DNA of 64,000 nt from Streptomyces odontomachi (GCF_024435355.1 NZ_JAMJWG010000022.1:1-64000), one strand, 5' to 3'; shown: positions 1-8,977, counted from the first letter of the stretch. The notes: generated by a model from the letters alone, not told the origin. Translations and numbers: made by a program.

Positions 1-197
1 AATCCACTGTATCAGCTAATTTCCCGGCCTCGGCCCACCGCCTCGCAGGCATGGCGGGCCGCGTCGGAAAGTTAGGATCTGACTACTGGATGTCGTGGAA
101 CCTCGGCGCTTCACGTCGCCTGGCTCCGAACAGGGAATCAACTGTACAGCCGCCGTCCGATGGGTGCAAATCGTTTCTGCGGCACTCCTAGACAGCC

Positions 198-235
198 AAC
201 CGGGACCTCTCATGAGAAACCGGGACTTCTCATGA
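198..235. repeat. 18-bp direct repeat upstream of ptsI
   Basis: Two copies of an 18-bp unit, AACCGGGAC(C/T)TCTCATGA, start at 198 and 218 and differ at one base. The 20-bp period is close to two helical turns. They lie about 200 bp before ptsI in a stretch without a convincing gene (1-435). This could be a regulator site; no known consensus was recognised. Confidence 0.5.
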
Positions 236-373
236 TCTACCCTGCTGAGCGGCGCGTACCGTGCACCCCGGGCCTGCGTCATCCCCGTTCCACGGGATGG
301 GCCGCGCGGCGCCTGGCCTCGACGACGCAGGCAGCACCGTGGCGGCCGGGTCTGCCGCTTTGACCGGGCACGG

Positions 374-416
374 GTGGACACAGATACACAGGTGGACACG
401 GGTACGTAGTGGACAC
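374..416. repeat. Three GTGGACAC direct repeats before ptsI
   Basis: GTGGACAC occurs at 374-381, 392-399 and 409-416, with a period of 17-18 bp and similar flanks (GGGT/GGTA). The last copy ends 19 bp before the chosen ptsI start, so a bound protein would cover the leader or promoter. It does not match the DasR dre consensus. Confidence 0.5.
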
Positions 417-435
417 GGGTAAAGGGGACGGTGAC

Positions 436-2106
436 ATGGAGACAACGCTGCGAGGCGTCGGGGTGAGCCATGGCGTGGCGATCGGCGAGGTCCGGCACAT
501 GGGCACCGCCGTACTCGAACCGCCGGCGAAGCAGATCCCCGCAGAGGACGTGGAGCGTGAGAAGGGGCGCGCCCGTCAGGCCGTCGAGGCGGTCGCCGCC
601 GATCTGACGGCGCGCGGCAACCTGGCCGGCGGCGAGGCCCAGGCGGTGCTCGAGGCGCAGGCCCTGATGGCCCAGGATCCGGAGCTGCGGGCCGACGTGG
701 AGCGCCGCATCAGCGTGGGCAGCACGGCGGAGCGCGCCGTCTACGACGCGTTCGCCACCTACCGTGACCTGCTGGCCGGTGCGGGCGAGTACCTGGCGGG
801 GCGGATCGCGGACCTGGACGATGTGCGCAACCGTATCGTCGCCCGGCTGCTCGGGGTTCCGATGCCGGGGGTGCCGGACAGCGAGCAGCCGTACGTCCTC
901 ATCGCTCGCGATCTCGCACCGGCCGACACCGCGCTGCTCGACCCCTCCCTGGTGCTCGGCTTCGTCACCGAGGAGGGTGGGCCCACCAGCCACAGCGCGA
1001 TCCTGGCGCGGGCGCTGGGCGTGCCGGCGGTCGTGGCCCTGCGCGGTGCGACCGAGCTGGCCGAGGGGATGGTCATCGCCGTCGACGGCAGCTCGGGCGA
1101 GGTCTTTCCGGAACCGAGTACGGAGCATGCGGAGCGGATGCGCGCGTCAGCGGCGAAGCGGCGTGCCGAGATGGCTGCTTCGGCGGGTCCCGGAGCGACC
1201 TCGGACGGTCACAAGGTGCCGCTGCTGGCCAACATCGGTGGCCCCGAGGACGTGCCCGCAGCTGTGGAGGCGGGTGCCGAAGGCGTGGGCCTGTTCCGTA
1301 CCGAGTTCCTCTTCCTCGATGACAGCGCCACGGCACCGTCGGAGGAGAAGCAGCTCCAGGCGTACCGGTCCGTGCTCGAAGCGTTTCCCGAGGGGCGGGT
1401 CGTGGTGCGGGTACTGGACGCGGGGGCGGACAAGCCGCTGGACTTCCTTACCCCGGGGGACGAGCCCAACCCGGCGCTGGGTGTGCGTGGCCTGCGGACG
1501 CTGCTGGAGCATCCCGAGGTGCTGCACACCCAGCTCTCCGCGCTGGCCAGGGCCTCGGAGGGGTTGCCCGTCCACCTGGAGGTGATGGCGCCGATGGTGG
1601 CCGACCGGACCGATGCCAAGGCGTTTGCGGATGCCTGCCGTGCGGCGGGACTGCATGCCAAGGCGGGGGCGATGGTGGAGATTCCGTCGGCGGCCCTGCG
1701 GGCCCGCTCGATCCTCCAGGAGGTGGAGTTCCTCTCCCTGGGCACCAATGATCTCGCTCAGTACACCTTCGCGGCCGACCGCCAGGTCGGAGCCGTGTCG
1801 CAGTGGCAGGATCCCTGGCACCCCGCACTGCTCGATCTGGTCGCACTGTCCGCGGAGGCCGCACGGGCCGAGAGCAAGAGCTGCGGGGTGTGCGGCGAGG
1901 CGGCGTCGGATCCGCTGCTGGCCTGCGTACTGACGGGGCTCGGGGTCACCTCCCTGTCGATGACCGCGGCGTCCCTCCCCTATGTCCGCACCACGCTGGC
2001 CACGTACACGCTGGCGCAGTGCGAGCGTGCCGCGGCCGCAGCACGGGCCGCGGACACCGCGAGCGAAGCACGCGGCGCGGCGCACGCCGTGCTGTCCGGG
2101 GAGTGA
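436..2106 (+). CDS. ptsI: Phosphoenolpyruvate-protein phosphotransferase (PTS enzyme I)
   Basis: This cytoplasmic enzyme takes phosphate from PEP and passes it to HPr, the first step of sugar uptake through the PTS. The 556-residue product has the expected order: an N-terminal HPr-binding/phosphohistidine domain with GGPTSHSAI, in which His186 is the phosphorylated residue, then a PEP-utilising TIM-barrel half with EGVGLFRTEFLF, GTNDLAQYTFAADR and a Cys-containing SCGVCGEA loop near the C-terminus. Length fits the family. The start was set at the ATG at 436 (METTLRG), behind AAAGGGGACGG, rather than the GTG at 409, which falls inside the repeat array. No ptsH or crr lies next to it. The downstream neighbour is convergent. 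Confidence 0.95.
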   Translation: METTLRGVGVSHGVAIGEVRHMGTAVLEPPAKQIPAEDVEREKGRARQAVEAVAADLTARGNLAGGEAQAVLEAQALMAQDPELRADVERRISVGSTAERAVYDAFATYRDLLAGAGEYLAGRIADLDDVRNRIVARLLGVPMPGVPDSEQPYVLIARDLAPADTALLDPSLVLGFVTEEGGPTSHSAILARALGVPAVVALRGATELAEGMVIAVDGSSGEVFPEPSTEHAERMRASAAKRRAEMAASAGPGATSDGHKVPLLANIGGPEDVPAAVEAGAEGVGLFRTEFLFLDDSATAPSEEKQLQAYRSVLEAFPEGRVVVRVLDAGADKPLDFLTPGDEPNPALGVRGLRTLLEHPEVLHTQLSALARASEGLPVHLEVMAPMVADRTDAKAFADACRAAGLHAKAGAMVEIPSAALRARSILQEVEFLSLGTNDLAQYTFAADRQVGAVSQWQDPWHPALLDLVALSAEAARAESKSCGVCGEAASDPLLACVLTGLGVTSLSMTAASLPYVRTTLATYTLAQCERAAAAARAADTASEARGAAHAVLSGE

Positions 2107-2237
2107 TCCGGCGACGGGTCGCCATGTCCCCGGTGGCGGGTTGAACCGGGCCGCACCCCGCCCGGGGCCCGGCCGGGGCGTGCGAGAGGCGCGCGCGAAG
2201 GCAGCGGGTCCGGTGCGCGGGCGGGTCCGTACGTAGT

Positions 2238-3131
2238 TCAGTGGGGATGGCCCGCCGGGGGCTCGTCCGGTCCGAGATCCGGGGGCAGCACGTAGTCGAC
2301 GCCGGACTCCGGGGGGACCAGGTCGCCGGATTCCACGTCCGTGCAGTAGGCGTCGAAGACCTCGGCCTCGGTCAGGGGGCGTAACTGCCAGCTTTCCAGC
2401 CGCCAGCCGTAGACCCGGTCCGGCACGCCCGGCCGGATGGTCCGCACCACCAGGCCGCCCGTGGTCCGGCTGGCGATGCCCGTGGCCAGGACGGTGGCGA
2501 AGGCGCGGATCGCGGACTCGTCCAGGTGCGCCCGGCCGTGCTCGTCGTCGGCGACGTCGAGCGCGGAGAGCAGGGTGTCAGCCGGGGTGGCGGCGCTGCA
2601 CACGAGATGGTGCGTGCCGGGGCCGGCTCGGTCGAGTACGCGGAGGACGAGGTCGCAGGCGCGGGTGAAGGAGGACCAGCCGATGTCCTCCCCGCAGGTG
2701 GCGCAGGTGCCGATGCCGGCCAGCAGGGTCGTCGCGTACTGCCAGGTGGCCTGGCGTAAGGCTGCTGTCACCAGGTCCGGGACCAGCTGGGCCAGCGGTC
2801 GGCCGTCGTAGGCGATGGTGGCGCCGGTGGCGGCCAGCTCGGCGGTGAAGCGGCCGCGGCTGGCCTGCGCGTCGGGATCAAGGCCCGCTCGGGTGCAGAA
2901 GTCCTCGTACTCCGCGGGGTCGAAGAGGGCCAGGGAGGTGTGCCGGCCCTCCGAGGTGAGGGCGTGGAGCAGGGTCTCGATCTGTTGGAGATAGGCGTGG
3001 TGGTCGTCGAAGGCGAAGCTGCGGTAGCTCCGCATCGCCGTGAAGTCCTCCTCGTCGGTGAGCAGTGCGATCGTGCCGGCCATTTCGCGGTGCAGGAGCT
3101 GCTGCATGCGGGCAAGCTCGGTGTACGCCAT
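2238..3131 (-). CDS. Conserved hypothetical protein, 297 aa
   Basis: The family was not recognised. The product is soluble and acidic, without a signal peptide or membrane segment. The N-terminal third is helical and starts MAYTELARMQQ. The centre holds a CATCGED pair of cysteines that might bind metal, and the C-terminus is rich in Asp, Glu and Pro. The start at 3131 is preceded by AGAGGGGGAACC, a strong ribosome site, and is preferred over an ATG 33 bp upstream. It is convergent with ptsI across a 131-bp gap with GC-rich potential stem-loops. About 205 bp separate it from acetoacetyl-CoA synthetase, so operon membership is unclear. Confidence 0.75.
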   Translation of the reverse strand: MAYTELARMQQLLHREMAGTIALLTDEEDFTAMRSYRSFAFDDHHAYLQQIETLLHALTSEGRHTSLALFDPAEYEDFCTRAGLDPDAQASRGRFTAELAATGATIAYDGRPLAQLVPDLVTAALRQATWQYATTLLAGIGTCATCGEDIGWSSFTRACDLVLRVLDRAGPGTHHLVCSAATPADTLLSALDVADDEHGRAHLDESAIRAFATVLATGIASRTTGGLVVRTIRPGVPDRVYGWRLESWQLRPLTEAEVFDAYCTDVESGDLVPPESGVDYVLPPDLGPDEPPAGHPH

Positions 3132-3336
3132 GGTTCCCCCTCTGCACAGTCGATCAATGCTCACTCACCGTAACGGTCGGCACTGACAACGGTGGTTCGG
3201 GCGGCCGCGGCAGGGGTCGGCAGCGGCCTCCGCGGGGCGGTCCCCCGGGCTTCGGGCTTCGTGCTTCGGTCGCGCATCTCGGGCTCCGTCCCGGTCCCGG
3301 GGGCCGGTCCCGGTCCTGGGGATCCCCCGCGCCCGG

Positions 3337-5301
3337 TCAGGATCGCGGCCGCGCCAGGCCCTCGTAGAAGCGGAGCAGCTCGATGCTGTCGACGGAGCCG
3401 GGGTTGACCGCCTTGTCCATCGGGACGCCTTGGAGGAGGCGTTTGACCGGTACCTCGATGCGCTTGCCGGTGAGGGTGTGCGGGACGCCGGGGGCCTCGA
3501 TGACCTCGTCGGGAACGTGCCTCGGGGAGAGGTTCGTACGGATGGTCTGCTTGATGCGGTCACGCAGCGCGTCGTCGAGGACGGCGGACGGCGCCAGGTG
3601 GACGAAGAGTGGCATCCAGTAGCCGCCGTCGGGCTGCTCGATGCCGATGACCAGGGATTCCCGGATCTCCGGGAGGCGTTCGACGACCTCGTAGATGTCG
3701 GCGGAGCCCATCCGGACGCCCTGCCGGTTCAGGGTGGAGTCGGAGCGGCCGTGAATGACGACGGAGCCGCGGGGGGTGATCGTGATCCAGTCGCCGTGGC
3801 GCCACACGCCCGGGTAGGTGTCGAAGTAGCTGTCGTGGTAGCGCTGGCCGTCCGGGTCGTTCCAGAAGCGGATCGGCATGGACGGCATGGGCTGGGTGAC
3901 CACCAGTTCGCCGACCTCGTCCAGGACCGGCCGGCCCTGCGGATCCCACGCCTGTAGGTCGGTGCCGAGACAGGCGGCCTGGAGTTCCCCGATGTGCACG
4001 GGGAGGGTGGCGACGGCGCCCGCGAAGCACGAGCAGACGTCGGTGCCGCCGCTGACGGAGGCGATCCACTTCTCGCCGCACTCGTCGTGCAGCCAGCGGA
4101 ACCCGTCCGGCGGCAGGGGTGACCCGGTGGTGGCCACGCAGCGGATCCGTGACAGGTCGTGATCGCGCCCGGGGTGGACGTCCGCCTTGCGGCACGCCAT
4201 CACGTAGGCGGCCGAAGTGCCGTAGAGGGTGGCGCCGGTGCGCGCTGCGACCCGCCACTGGGCGCCGGTGTCCGGGTACCCGGGGCTGCCGTCGTAGAGC
4301 ACCACCGTGGTGCCCGTGAGCAGGCCGGAGACGAGGAAGTTCCACATCATCCAGCCGGTGGACGTGTACCAGAAGAAGCGGTCACCGGGCCCGAGGTTGC
4401 AGTGCAGGCCGAGCTGCTTGAGGTGCTCCAGGAGGATGCCGCCCTGGGACTGCACGATGGCCTTGGGCAGCCCGGTGGTGCCGGAGGAGTAGAGCACCCA
4501 CAGCGGGTGGTCGAAGGGGACCTGCTCGAAGACGGGCGCCGTGTCCCCGGCGGTCAGGGCCGACCACTCCAGGGCGTCCTCGGGCGCGGGTGTGCCCATC
4601 AGCGGGACGTGGACCACGGCGCGCAGGCTGGGCAGCTCGCGACGGAGCTCGTCGACGACGTCCCTGCGGTCGTGGTCCTTTCCGCCGTAGCGGTATCCGT
4701 CGATGGTGAACAGGACCACCGGTTCGACCTGCTGGAAGCGGTCCAGCACGCTGCGGGCCCCGAAGTCCGGGGAGCAGGAGGTCCAGACCGCGCCGACCGC
4801 CGCGGTGGCGAGGAGGGCGATGGCGGCGTGCGGAATGTTCGGGAGGTAGCCGCTGACGCGGTCGCCGGGGCGCACGCCGAGCGCATGCAGTTCGGCGGCG
4901 AGTGAGCCGACCTGCCGGCGAAGCTCGGACCAGCTGATGGTGCCCGGCTCGTGGCGCTCGTCGACGTGCACGATGGCGGGCTCGTCGGGGCGGCTGTCCG
5001 CGGCGCGCAGGGCGTGCTCGGCGTAGTTCACGGTGGCGCCGGGGAACCACTGGGCGCCGGGCATCGTCCGGTCGGCCAGCACGCGGGTGTACGGCGTGCT
5101 GAAGCGGACGTCGAACCACTCGACGACGGCTGCCCAGAAGGGTTCGAGCGACTCCACTGACCACCGGTGCAGCGCCGGGTAGCCGCCGCCCTCCGGGGCG
5201 CCGTGCCGGTGCGCGGCCCAGGCCTGGAAGCGGGTGACGTTCGCCTGCTCGACGGTGTCGTCGTCGGGCTTCCAGAGCGGGGCGGGATTCGTGGCGGTCA
5301 T
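3337..5301 (-). CDS. Acetoacetyl-CoA synthetase
   Basis: This AMP-forming ligase activates acetoacetate with CoA and ATP, feeding ketone-body or poly-hydroxybutyrate-derived carbon into acetyl-CoA. The 654-residue length and the start MTATNPAPLWKPDDD are typical of the acetoacetate-CoA ligase branch. Visible motifs are the phosphate loop LYSSGTTGLPKAIVQSQGG, the adenine-binding region SVSGGTDVCS, the hinge WRHGDW and the C-terminal acyl-CoA-synthetase lysine region LTGKRIEVPVKRLLQG. The frame stays open far upstream of 5301, but that extension is Arg/Pro-rich and not homologous in character, so the ATG at 5301 was chosen. The gene stands alone, divergent from the GH31 gene. Confidence 0.92.
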   Translation of the reverse strand: MTATNPAPLWKPDDDTVEQANVTRFQAWAAHRHGAPEGGGYPALHRWSVESLEPFWAAVVEWFDVRFSTPYTRVLADRTMPGAQWFPGATVNYAEHALRAADSRPDEPAIVHVDERHEPGTISWSELRRQVGSLAAELHALGVRPGDRVSGYLPNIPHAAIALLATAAVGAVWTSCSPDFGARSVLDRFQQVEPVVLFTIDGYRYGGKDHDRRDVVDELRRELPSLRAVVHVPLMGTPAPEDALEWSALTAGDTAPVFEQVPFDHPLWVLYSSGTTGLPKAIVQSQGGILLEHLKQLGLHCNLGPGDRFFWYTSTGWMMWNFLVSGLLTGTTVVLYDGSPGYPDTGAQWRVAARTGATLYGTSAAYVMACRKADVHPGRDHDLSRIRCVATTGSPLPPDGFRWLHDECGEKWIASVSGGTDVCSCFAGAVATLPVHIGELQAACLGTDLQAWDPQGRPVLDEVGELVVTQPMPSMPIRFWNDPDGQRYHDSYFDTYPGVWRHGDWITITPRGSVVIHGRSDSTLNRQGVRMGSADIYEVVERLPEIRESLVIGIEQPDGGYWMPLFVHLAPSAVLDDALRDRIKQTIRTNLSPRHVPDEVIEAPGVPHTLTGKRIEVPVKRLLQGVPMDKAVNPGSVDSIELLRFYEGLARPRS

Positions 5302-5436
5302 GGGGCGGCTCCCAAGGGTGACGCGTCGGGTGCGCCGTGCCGTGCACGACGGGTGTGCGCGGGATGCAGTGACTGGGACGATGCCATGTGATCGACTGCC
5401 ACGCCAGGGTGGAAACACACAGCCCGGCGTGCACGC

Positions 5437-5459
5437 GGACGTGTCCCGGCGACATGTCC
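5437..5459. promoter_or_regulatory. Inverted repeat in the acetoacetyl-CoA synthetase/GH31 gap
   Basis: GGACGTGTC (5437-5445) and GACATGTCC (5451-5459) form an imperfect palindrome (8 of 9 pairs, 5-bp spacer). A further half site, GAACACGTCC, lies at 5482-5491. It sits in the 327-bp divergent intergenic region 5302-5628, about 135 bp upstream of the acetoacetyl-CoA synthetase start. A second loose inverted pair, CCGTTCA (5543-5549) and TGAACGG (5573-5579), lies nearer the GH31 gene. Confidence 0.4.
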
Positions 5460-5628
5460 GGGCGCGCTCGGGGGTGTGCGGGGAACACGTCCGGGTGCCC
5501 GTATGCATCCGTGCGCGATCCCGATGCTCCCCTTGCGCGGTCCCGTTCATGAAGATGTGACCGCACCGTGGGTGAACGGCAGTTGAACGACGCCCCTGTG
5601 TGCCCGCGCGAATGGCAGGGTGATCACC

Positions 5629-8007
5629 ATGGACGGTCGTGACCTGGTGCGTTCGATGCAGGCGGTCCGCAGGGCGGGGCCGGCGCGCGGACTGCGGATG
5701 ATGCGCGCCACATGGCGCCGGCACCGTACGGACGGTGCCGGTCTGCCGGAGCGTGGCCCGGAGCGGGCCCGGGTGCCCGGCCAGGTGACGCGGGTGAAGC
5801 CCGGCCCGGGCGGCGGCGTCGTCCATTTCGAGCGATCCGCGCTGCGCATCACCGTGATGGCCGGCGGGGCGCTGTTCTGGGGCTGGGAGGGCGCGGGACC
5901 GTTGCCGTCGTACGCGCTGGCGGGTAGCGCGCCCGAGCCGGACCCGCGTGCGTCGCTGGAACCGGACACGGCCGGCGGCTGGCGCGTGGTGGCCGAGCGG
6001 GTCACGGTCGCGGTGTCCCGGCACGGTGCGATGGACGTGTACACCCCGGGCGGGGTGCGGCTCCGCCACGACCAGCCGCCGCGCTGGTGGGAGCCGGTGG
6101 GCGGGGGCGAGGCACGCTGGGTGCAGCGTTCCCGGGTCGCCGCCGACGCCCGCTTCTTCGGTCTGGGCGGCCGGTCCTGCGGGCCGCGGCTACGGGACGG
6201 CACGTACCGGCTGTGGAACGCCGACCCGCAGACGGCGTACGGGCCGCAGGACGATCCGCTGCACATCACGATGCCGGTGCAGATCGTGGTGGCCGATGCC
6301 GGGACGCACCTGGTGTTCCATGACACCACCTGGGACGGCGCGGTGACCCTGCGAGAAGGCGAGGAGGGCGCAGGCTCCGGGCACGATCGCGCGGGGTCGT
6401 CCGAGCTGCGCATGGAGGGTGGCCCGCTGCGCTGCTGGGTGGCGGTGGGCAGCCCGGCGCGGGTGCTGCACGCCTGGGCGTCGCTCACCGGCCCGCCCGC
6501 ACCGCCACCGGCCTGGTCGTTCGGCCACCACCATGTGGTGCGGGGGCCGGACGGCGAGGCGGAGGTGCGCCGTGTCGTGGCCGGCCACCGTGCCCACGGT
6601 CTGCCGCTCGACGCCGTGCACGTGGACCTGGAGCGGGCGCCGGACGCGGGGCGGCCGACCGCCGAGGAGGAGCCCGGGGAGGGGCTGCCGCGCCTGGCCA
6701 AGGAGCTGCGTGAGGACGGCGTACGGCTGGTGGGGGTCGTCTCCCCCGCGGTGCGCGCCGACCGGGACGACGCGGTCTTCACGAGCGGTACCTCGGCCGG
6801 CGTCTTCGTCGCGGACGCGGCGGGCCGGCCGGTGCACGGGGAGGGCCACCACGGTGAGTCGGTGTACCCGGACTTCACCGATCCGACGGCACGCCAGTGG
6901 TGGGGTGAGCACTACCGGGAGTGGCTCGACCAGGGGTTCGCCGGGTTCTGGCACACCCTGGACGAGCCGGTGGCCTACGCCGCCTACGGTGATGCGACGC
7001 TGCCGCGTTCAGCACGGCACGCCCTGGACGGCCACGGCGGCGACCACCGCGCCGCGCACAATGTCTACGGCCTCACCATGGCGCGCGCCGCCCATGAGGC
7101 GCTGGCGAAGCTGCGTCCCGAGGAGCGCCCGCTGTTGCTCGCGCGTTCCGGCTGGGCGGGCATGCAGCGCTACGCGGGCACCTGGTGCGGCACGGTGGAG
7201 GCGGGCTGGCCAGGGCTGCGTGCCGCACTGTCGGTGGTGCTGGGCCTCGGGCTGTGCGGGGTGCCGTTCGCAGGTCCCGACCTGGTGGACGGCGGTGCCG
7301 GCGGCTCGTCGGAGCTCCAGGTGCGCCGCCTGGAGCTGGCCGCCCATCTGCCGCTGCTGCGCACCCGGGGCCCCGGGCTGCCGGTGGGCGAACCCGTCCC
7401 GGGAAGCGAGATCGTCGCGCACGCGCGCGTGCTGTTCGCCGAACGGCGCCGTCTCACCCCGTACTTCGTGACGCTGGCCCAGCTGGCCCGCCGTACCGGC
7501 GCACCCCCGGTGCGGCCGGTGTGGTGGGGCAGCCCCGAGATCCGGGCGCTGCGTGACTGCGAGGACGCGTTCCTGCTCGGTGACGCTCTCCTGGTGGCCC
7601 CGGTACTGGAGCCCGGCGTGGACCGTCGCGAGGTGCGGCTGCCACCCGGCCGCTGGTACGACACCCGCACCGGGCAGTCGTACGACGGCCCCGCCCGCGT
7701 GGACCTGGCCGCACCGCTCGCGCACGTGCCGGTCCTCGCGCGCGGCGGGTCCGTGGTGCCGGTGCTGGGCGAGGACGGCGTGATCGCACTGGAGGCGTGG
7801 GCGCCCGCCCCGGGCCGCCGTGGCGGTGGCGTGGTGATACCCGAAGCCGTGCGCCCCGGGGACGGGGGCGACGCAGGCGGGTCAGGCAGGGACGCCAAAG
7901 TGGAACGGTACGTCGTCCGCCGGGCCGGCGACCGAGTGACCGTGGAGCGCCACACGGCGGACGGCCCGCGTGAGGCGGGGCGTCCGGTGCGGATACGGGG
8001 GATCTGA
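5629..8007 (+). CDS. Glycoside hydrolase family 31-like protein with both catalytic Asp positions substituted
   Basis: The 792-residue protein has the GH31 plan: an N-terminal beta domain, then a (beta/alpha)8 barrel with LPLDAVHVDLE, YPDFTDPTARQWW, GFWHTLDEP and ARSGWAGMQRYAGTWCGT, followed by C-terminal beta domains. Active alpha-glucosidases carry the nucleophile in W-x-D-M-N-E-P and the acid/base in W-x-G-D. Here both positions read Thr (Thr443 in WHTLDEP, Thr522 in WCGTV). The aromatic N-terminal substrate motif is also changed (WSFGHHH). An Asp is present two residues later (Asp445) and might substitute for the nucleophile. The start was taken as ATG 5629 behind AGGGTG; GTG 5620 is possible. 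There is no signal peptide. It may be a pseudoenzyme or have altered chemistry. Confidence 0.85.
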   Translation: MDGRDLVRSMQAVRRAGPARGLRMMRATWRRHRTDGAGLPERGPERARVPGQVTRVKPGPGGGVVHFERSALRITVMAGGALFWGWEGAGPLPSYALAGSAPEPDPRASLEPDTAGGWRVVAERVTVAVSRHGAMDVYTPGGVRLRHDQPPRWWEPVGGGEARWVQRSRVAADARFFGLGGRSCGPRLRDGTYRLWNADPQTAYGPQDDPLHITMPVQIVVADAGTHLVFHDTTWDGAVTLREGEEGAGSGHDRAGSSELRMEGGPLRCWVAVGSPARVLHAWASLTGPPAPPPAWSFGHHHVVRGPDGEAEVRRVVAGHRAHGLPLDAVHVDLERAPDAGRPTAEEEPGEGLPRLAKELREDGVRLVGVVSPAVRADRDDAVFTSGTSAGVFVADAAGRPVHGEGHHGESVYPDFTDPTARQWWGEHYREWLDQGFAGFWHTLDEPVAYAAYGDATLPRSARHALDGHGGDHRAAHNVYGLTMARAAHEALAKLRPEERPLLLARSGWAGMQRYAGTWCGTVEAGWPGLRAALSVVLGLGLCGVPFAGPDLVDGGAGGSSELQVRRLELAAHLPLLRTRGPGLPVGEPVPGSEIVAHARVLFAERRRLTPYFVTLAQLARRTGAPPVRPVWWGSPEIRALRDCEDAFLLGDALLVAPVLEPGVDRREVRLPPGRWYDTRTGQSYDGPARVDLAAPLAHVPVLARGGSVVPVLGEDGVIALEAWAPAPGRRGGGVVIPEAVRPGDGGDAGGSGRDAKVERYVVRRAGDRVTVERHTADGPREAGRPVRIRGI

Positions 8008-8382
8008 TGGGGGATCTGGCGAGGTGGCTTGTGCAGCCTGCGGGCCGCGACCCCTGGGACGGCCTCGGCGAGCCCGCCAGCGGCCCATGAAGGCACGGCA
8101 GCTGACGGAACGTCGGCAGACCCCCCGGGTGAGCGGAGAGCCCGTGAACGGGGCCTCGCCGGGCCTCGTCCCACCAGCCTCGCCGGACCCGTCCCACCGG
8201 ACAGCCCCGAGCCCGCAGCCCTACCCGGCAGGCAGCCCTACCCGGCAGGCAGGCCTACCCACCAGGCCGAGGCCTTCCCGGCAGGCCCATGCCTGCCGAC
8301 CATAGCCGCCCAGGCCTGTCGACCACGGCCGACCAACCTGAAGACGTCCCAGCCGCCAGGCCCGTAGCCGTTCCCCGTCGTG
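8008..8382. other. Gene-free stretch with short GC-rich repeats
   Basis: No convincing gene lies here. Two plus-strand frames are open but are Pro/Ala/Arg-rich and overlap each other, with no ribosome site. The stretch holds repeated CTACCCGGCAGGCAG-like units around 8220-8290. It separates the convergent GH31 and Nudix genes. Confidence 0.6.
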
Positions 8383-8453
8383 CCGGCCTCAGATGTACCG
8401 GACTCGTACCGGCCTCAGATGTACCGGACTCGTACCGGCCTCAGATGTACCGG
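8383..8453. repeat. 26-bp tandem repeat, 2.7 copies, over the 3' end of the Nudix gene
   Basis: Copies start at 8383, 8409 and 8435; the third covers 19 bases. The unit begins CCGGCCTCAGATGTACCGG. The third copy contains the last codons and stop of the Nudix gene (TCA at 8441-8443), so the array looks like a tandem duplication of that gene end into its downstream region. Confidence 0.9.
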
Positions 8454-8977
8454 CCGTCGAAGAACGCCTGCACAGCCGCCGTGTGCAGCGGGAAGGCCAG
8501 CTCCGCCGGCCTGCGCAGCAGGTCCCAGCCCTCGGTTTCGTCCGTCGGGCGCGGTTCCGGCAGGTCGGCCGCGGGGCGTTCGGGCAGCAGGCCGAACAGC
8601 AGCAGATGGCCATCGGGCGCGCTCATCGCGTCGGCGAGGCGCACGTCGCGGCTGGCGACGCAGATGCCCGTCTCCTCCTTGAGCTCACGGGTGACGGCAT
8701 GCCGCCAGTCCTCCCGATCGTCGATGAAGCCGCCGGGCAGCGCCGTGCCACCGCGTTCGGGGGCGATGCTGCGGGTCACGACGACGAGGGCGGTGCCTTG
8801 GGGGTCGTAGACGGGCTGGAGGGCCACGGCGACCGGCAGGGGGTTGCGGTAGGCGACATGGTCGCAGGACGCGCAGGTCCGGGGCCAGCCGGACACATCG
8901 CCCGGGTAGGGCGCCCCGCAGCTCGAACAATGCGAAAACGGCGCGGGGTTGGCGTGTGGTTGATGAGTTGCGGACAC
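8441..8977 (-). CDS. Nudix hydrolase with N-terminal zinc ribbon
   Basis: This is a predicted cytoplasmic nucleoside-diphosphate-X pyrophosphatase of 178 residues. The N-terminus has two Cys pairs, CSSCGAPY and CASCDHV, a zinc-ribbon arrangement like that of NADH pyrophosphatase-type Nudix proteins. The Nudix box runs GGFIDDREDW then RELKEETGI, fitting G-x5-E-x7-R-E-x2-E-E-x-G. The substrate cannot be read from the sequence. It is divergent from the VanX-type gene across about 70 bp, so they may share a promoter region. Its 3' end lies in a 26-bp tandem repeat. Confidence 0.9.
   Translation of the reverse strand: MSATHQPHANPAPFSHCSSCGAPYPGDVSGWPRTCASCDHVAYRNPLPVAVALQPVYDPQGTALVVVTRSIAPERGGTALPGGFIDDREDWRHAVTRELKEETGICVASRDVRLADAMSAPDGHLLLFGLLPERPAADLPEPRPTDETEGWDLLRRPAELAFPLHTAAVQAFFDGRYI

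Noticed and set aside
16..1128. Minus-strand 370-codon open frame over the ptsI 5' region
   Set aside because: It is Arg/Pro-rich antisense to a clear enzyme I gene and its codon-position GC bias belongs to ptsI.
5302..6069. N-terminal extension of acetoacetyl-CoA synthetase to 910 residues
   Set aside because: The extra part overlaps the GH31 gene on the other strand and lacks family character; the 654-residue form has the normal length and start.
8220..8290. CRISPR-like array from repeated CTACCCGGCAGGCAG units
   Set aside because: Units are irregular and adjacent, without unique spacers of constant length, and no cas gene is present in the window.
8029..8367. Plus-strand 112-codon frame behind the GH31 gene
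   Set aside because: It has low-complexity composition, GC repeats and no ribosome site.
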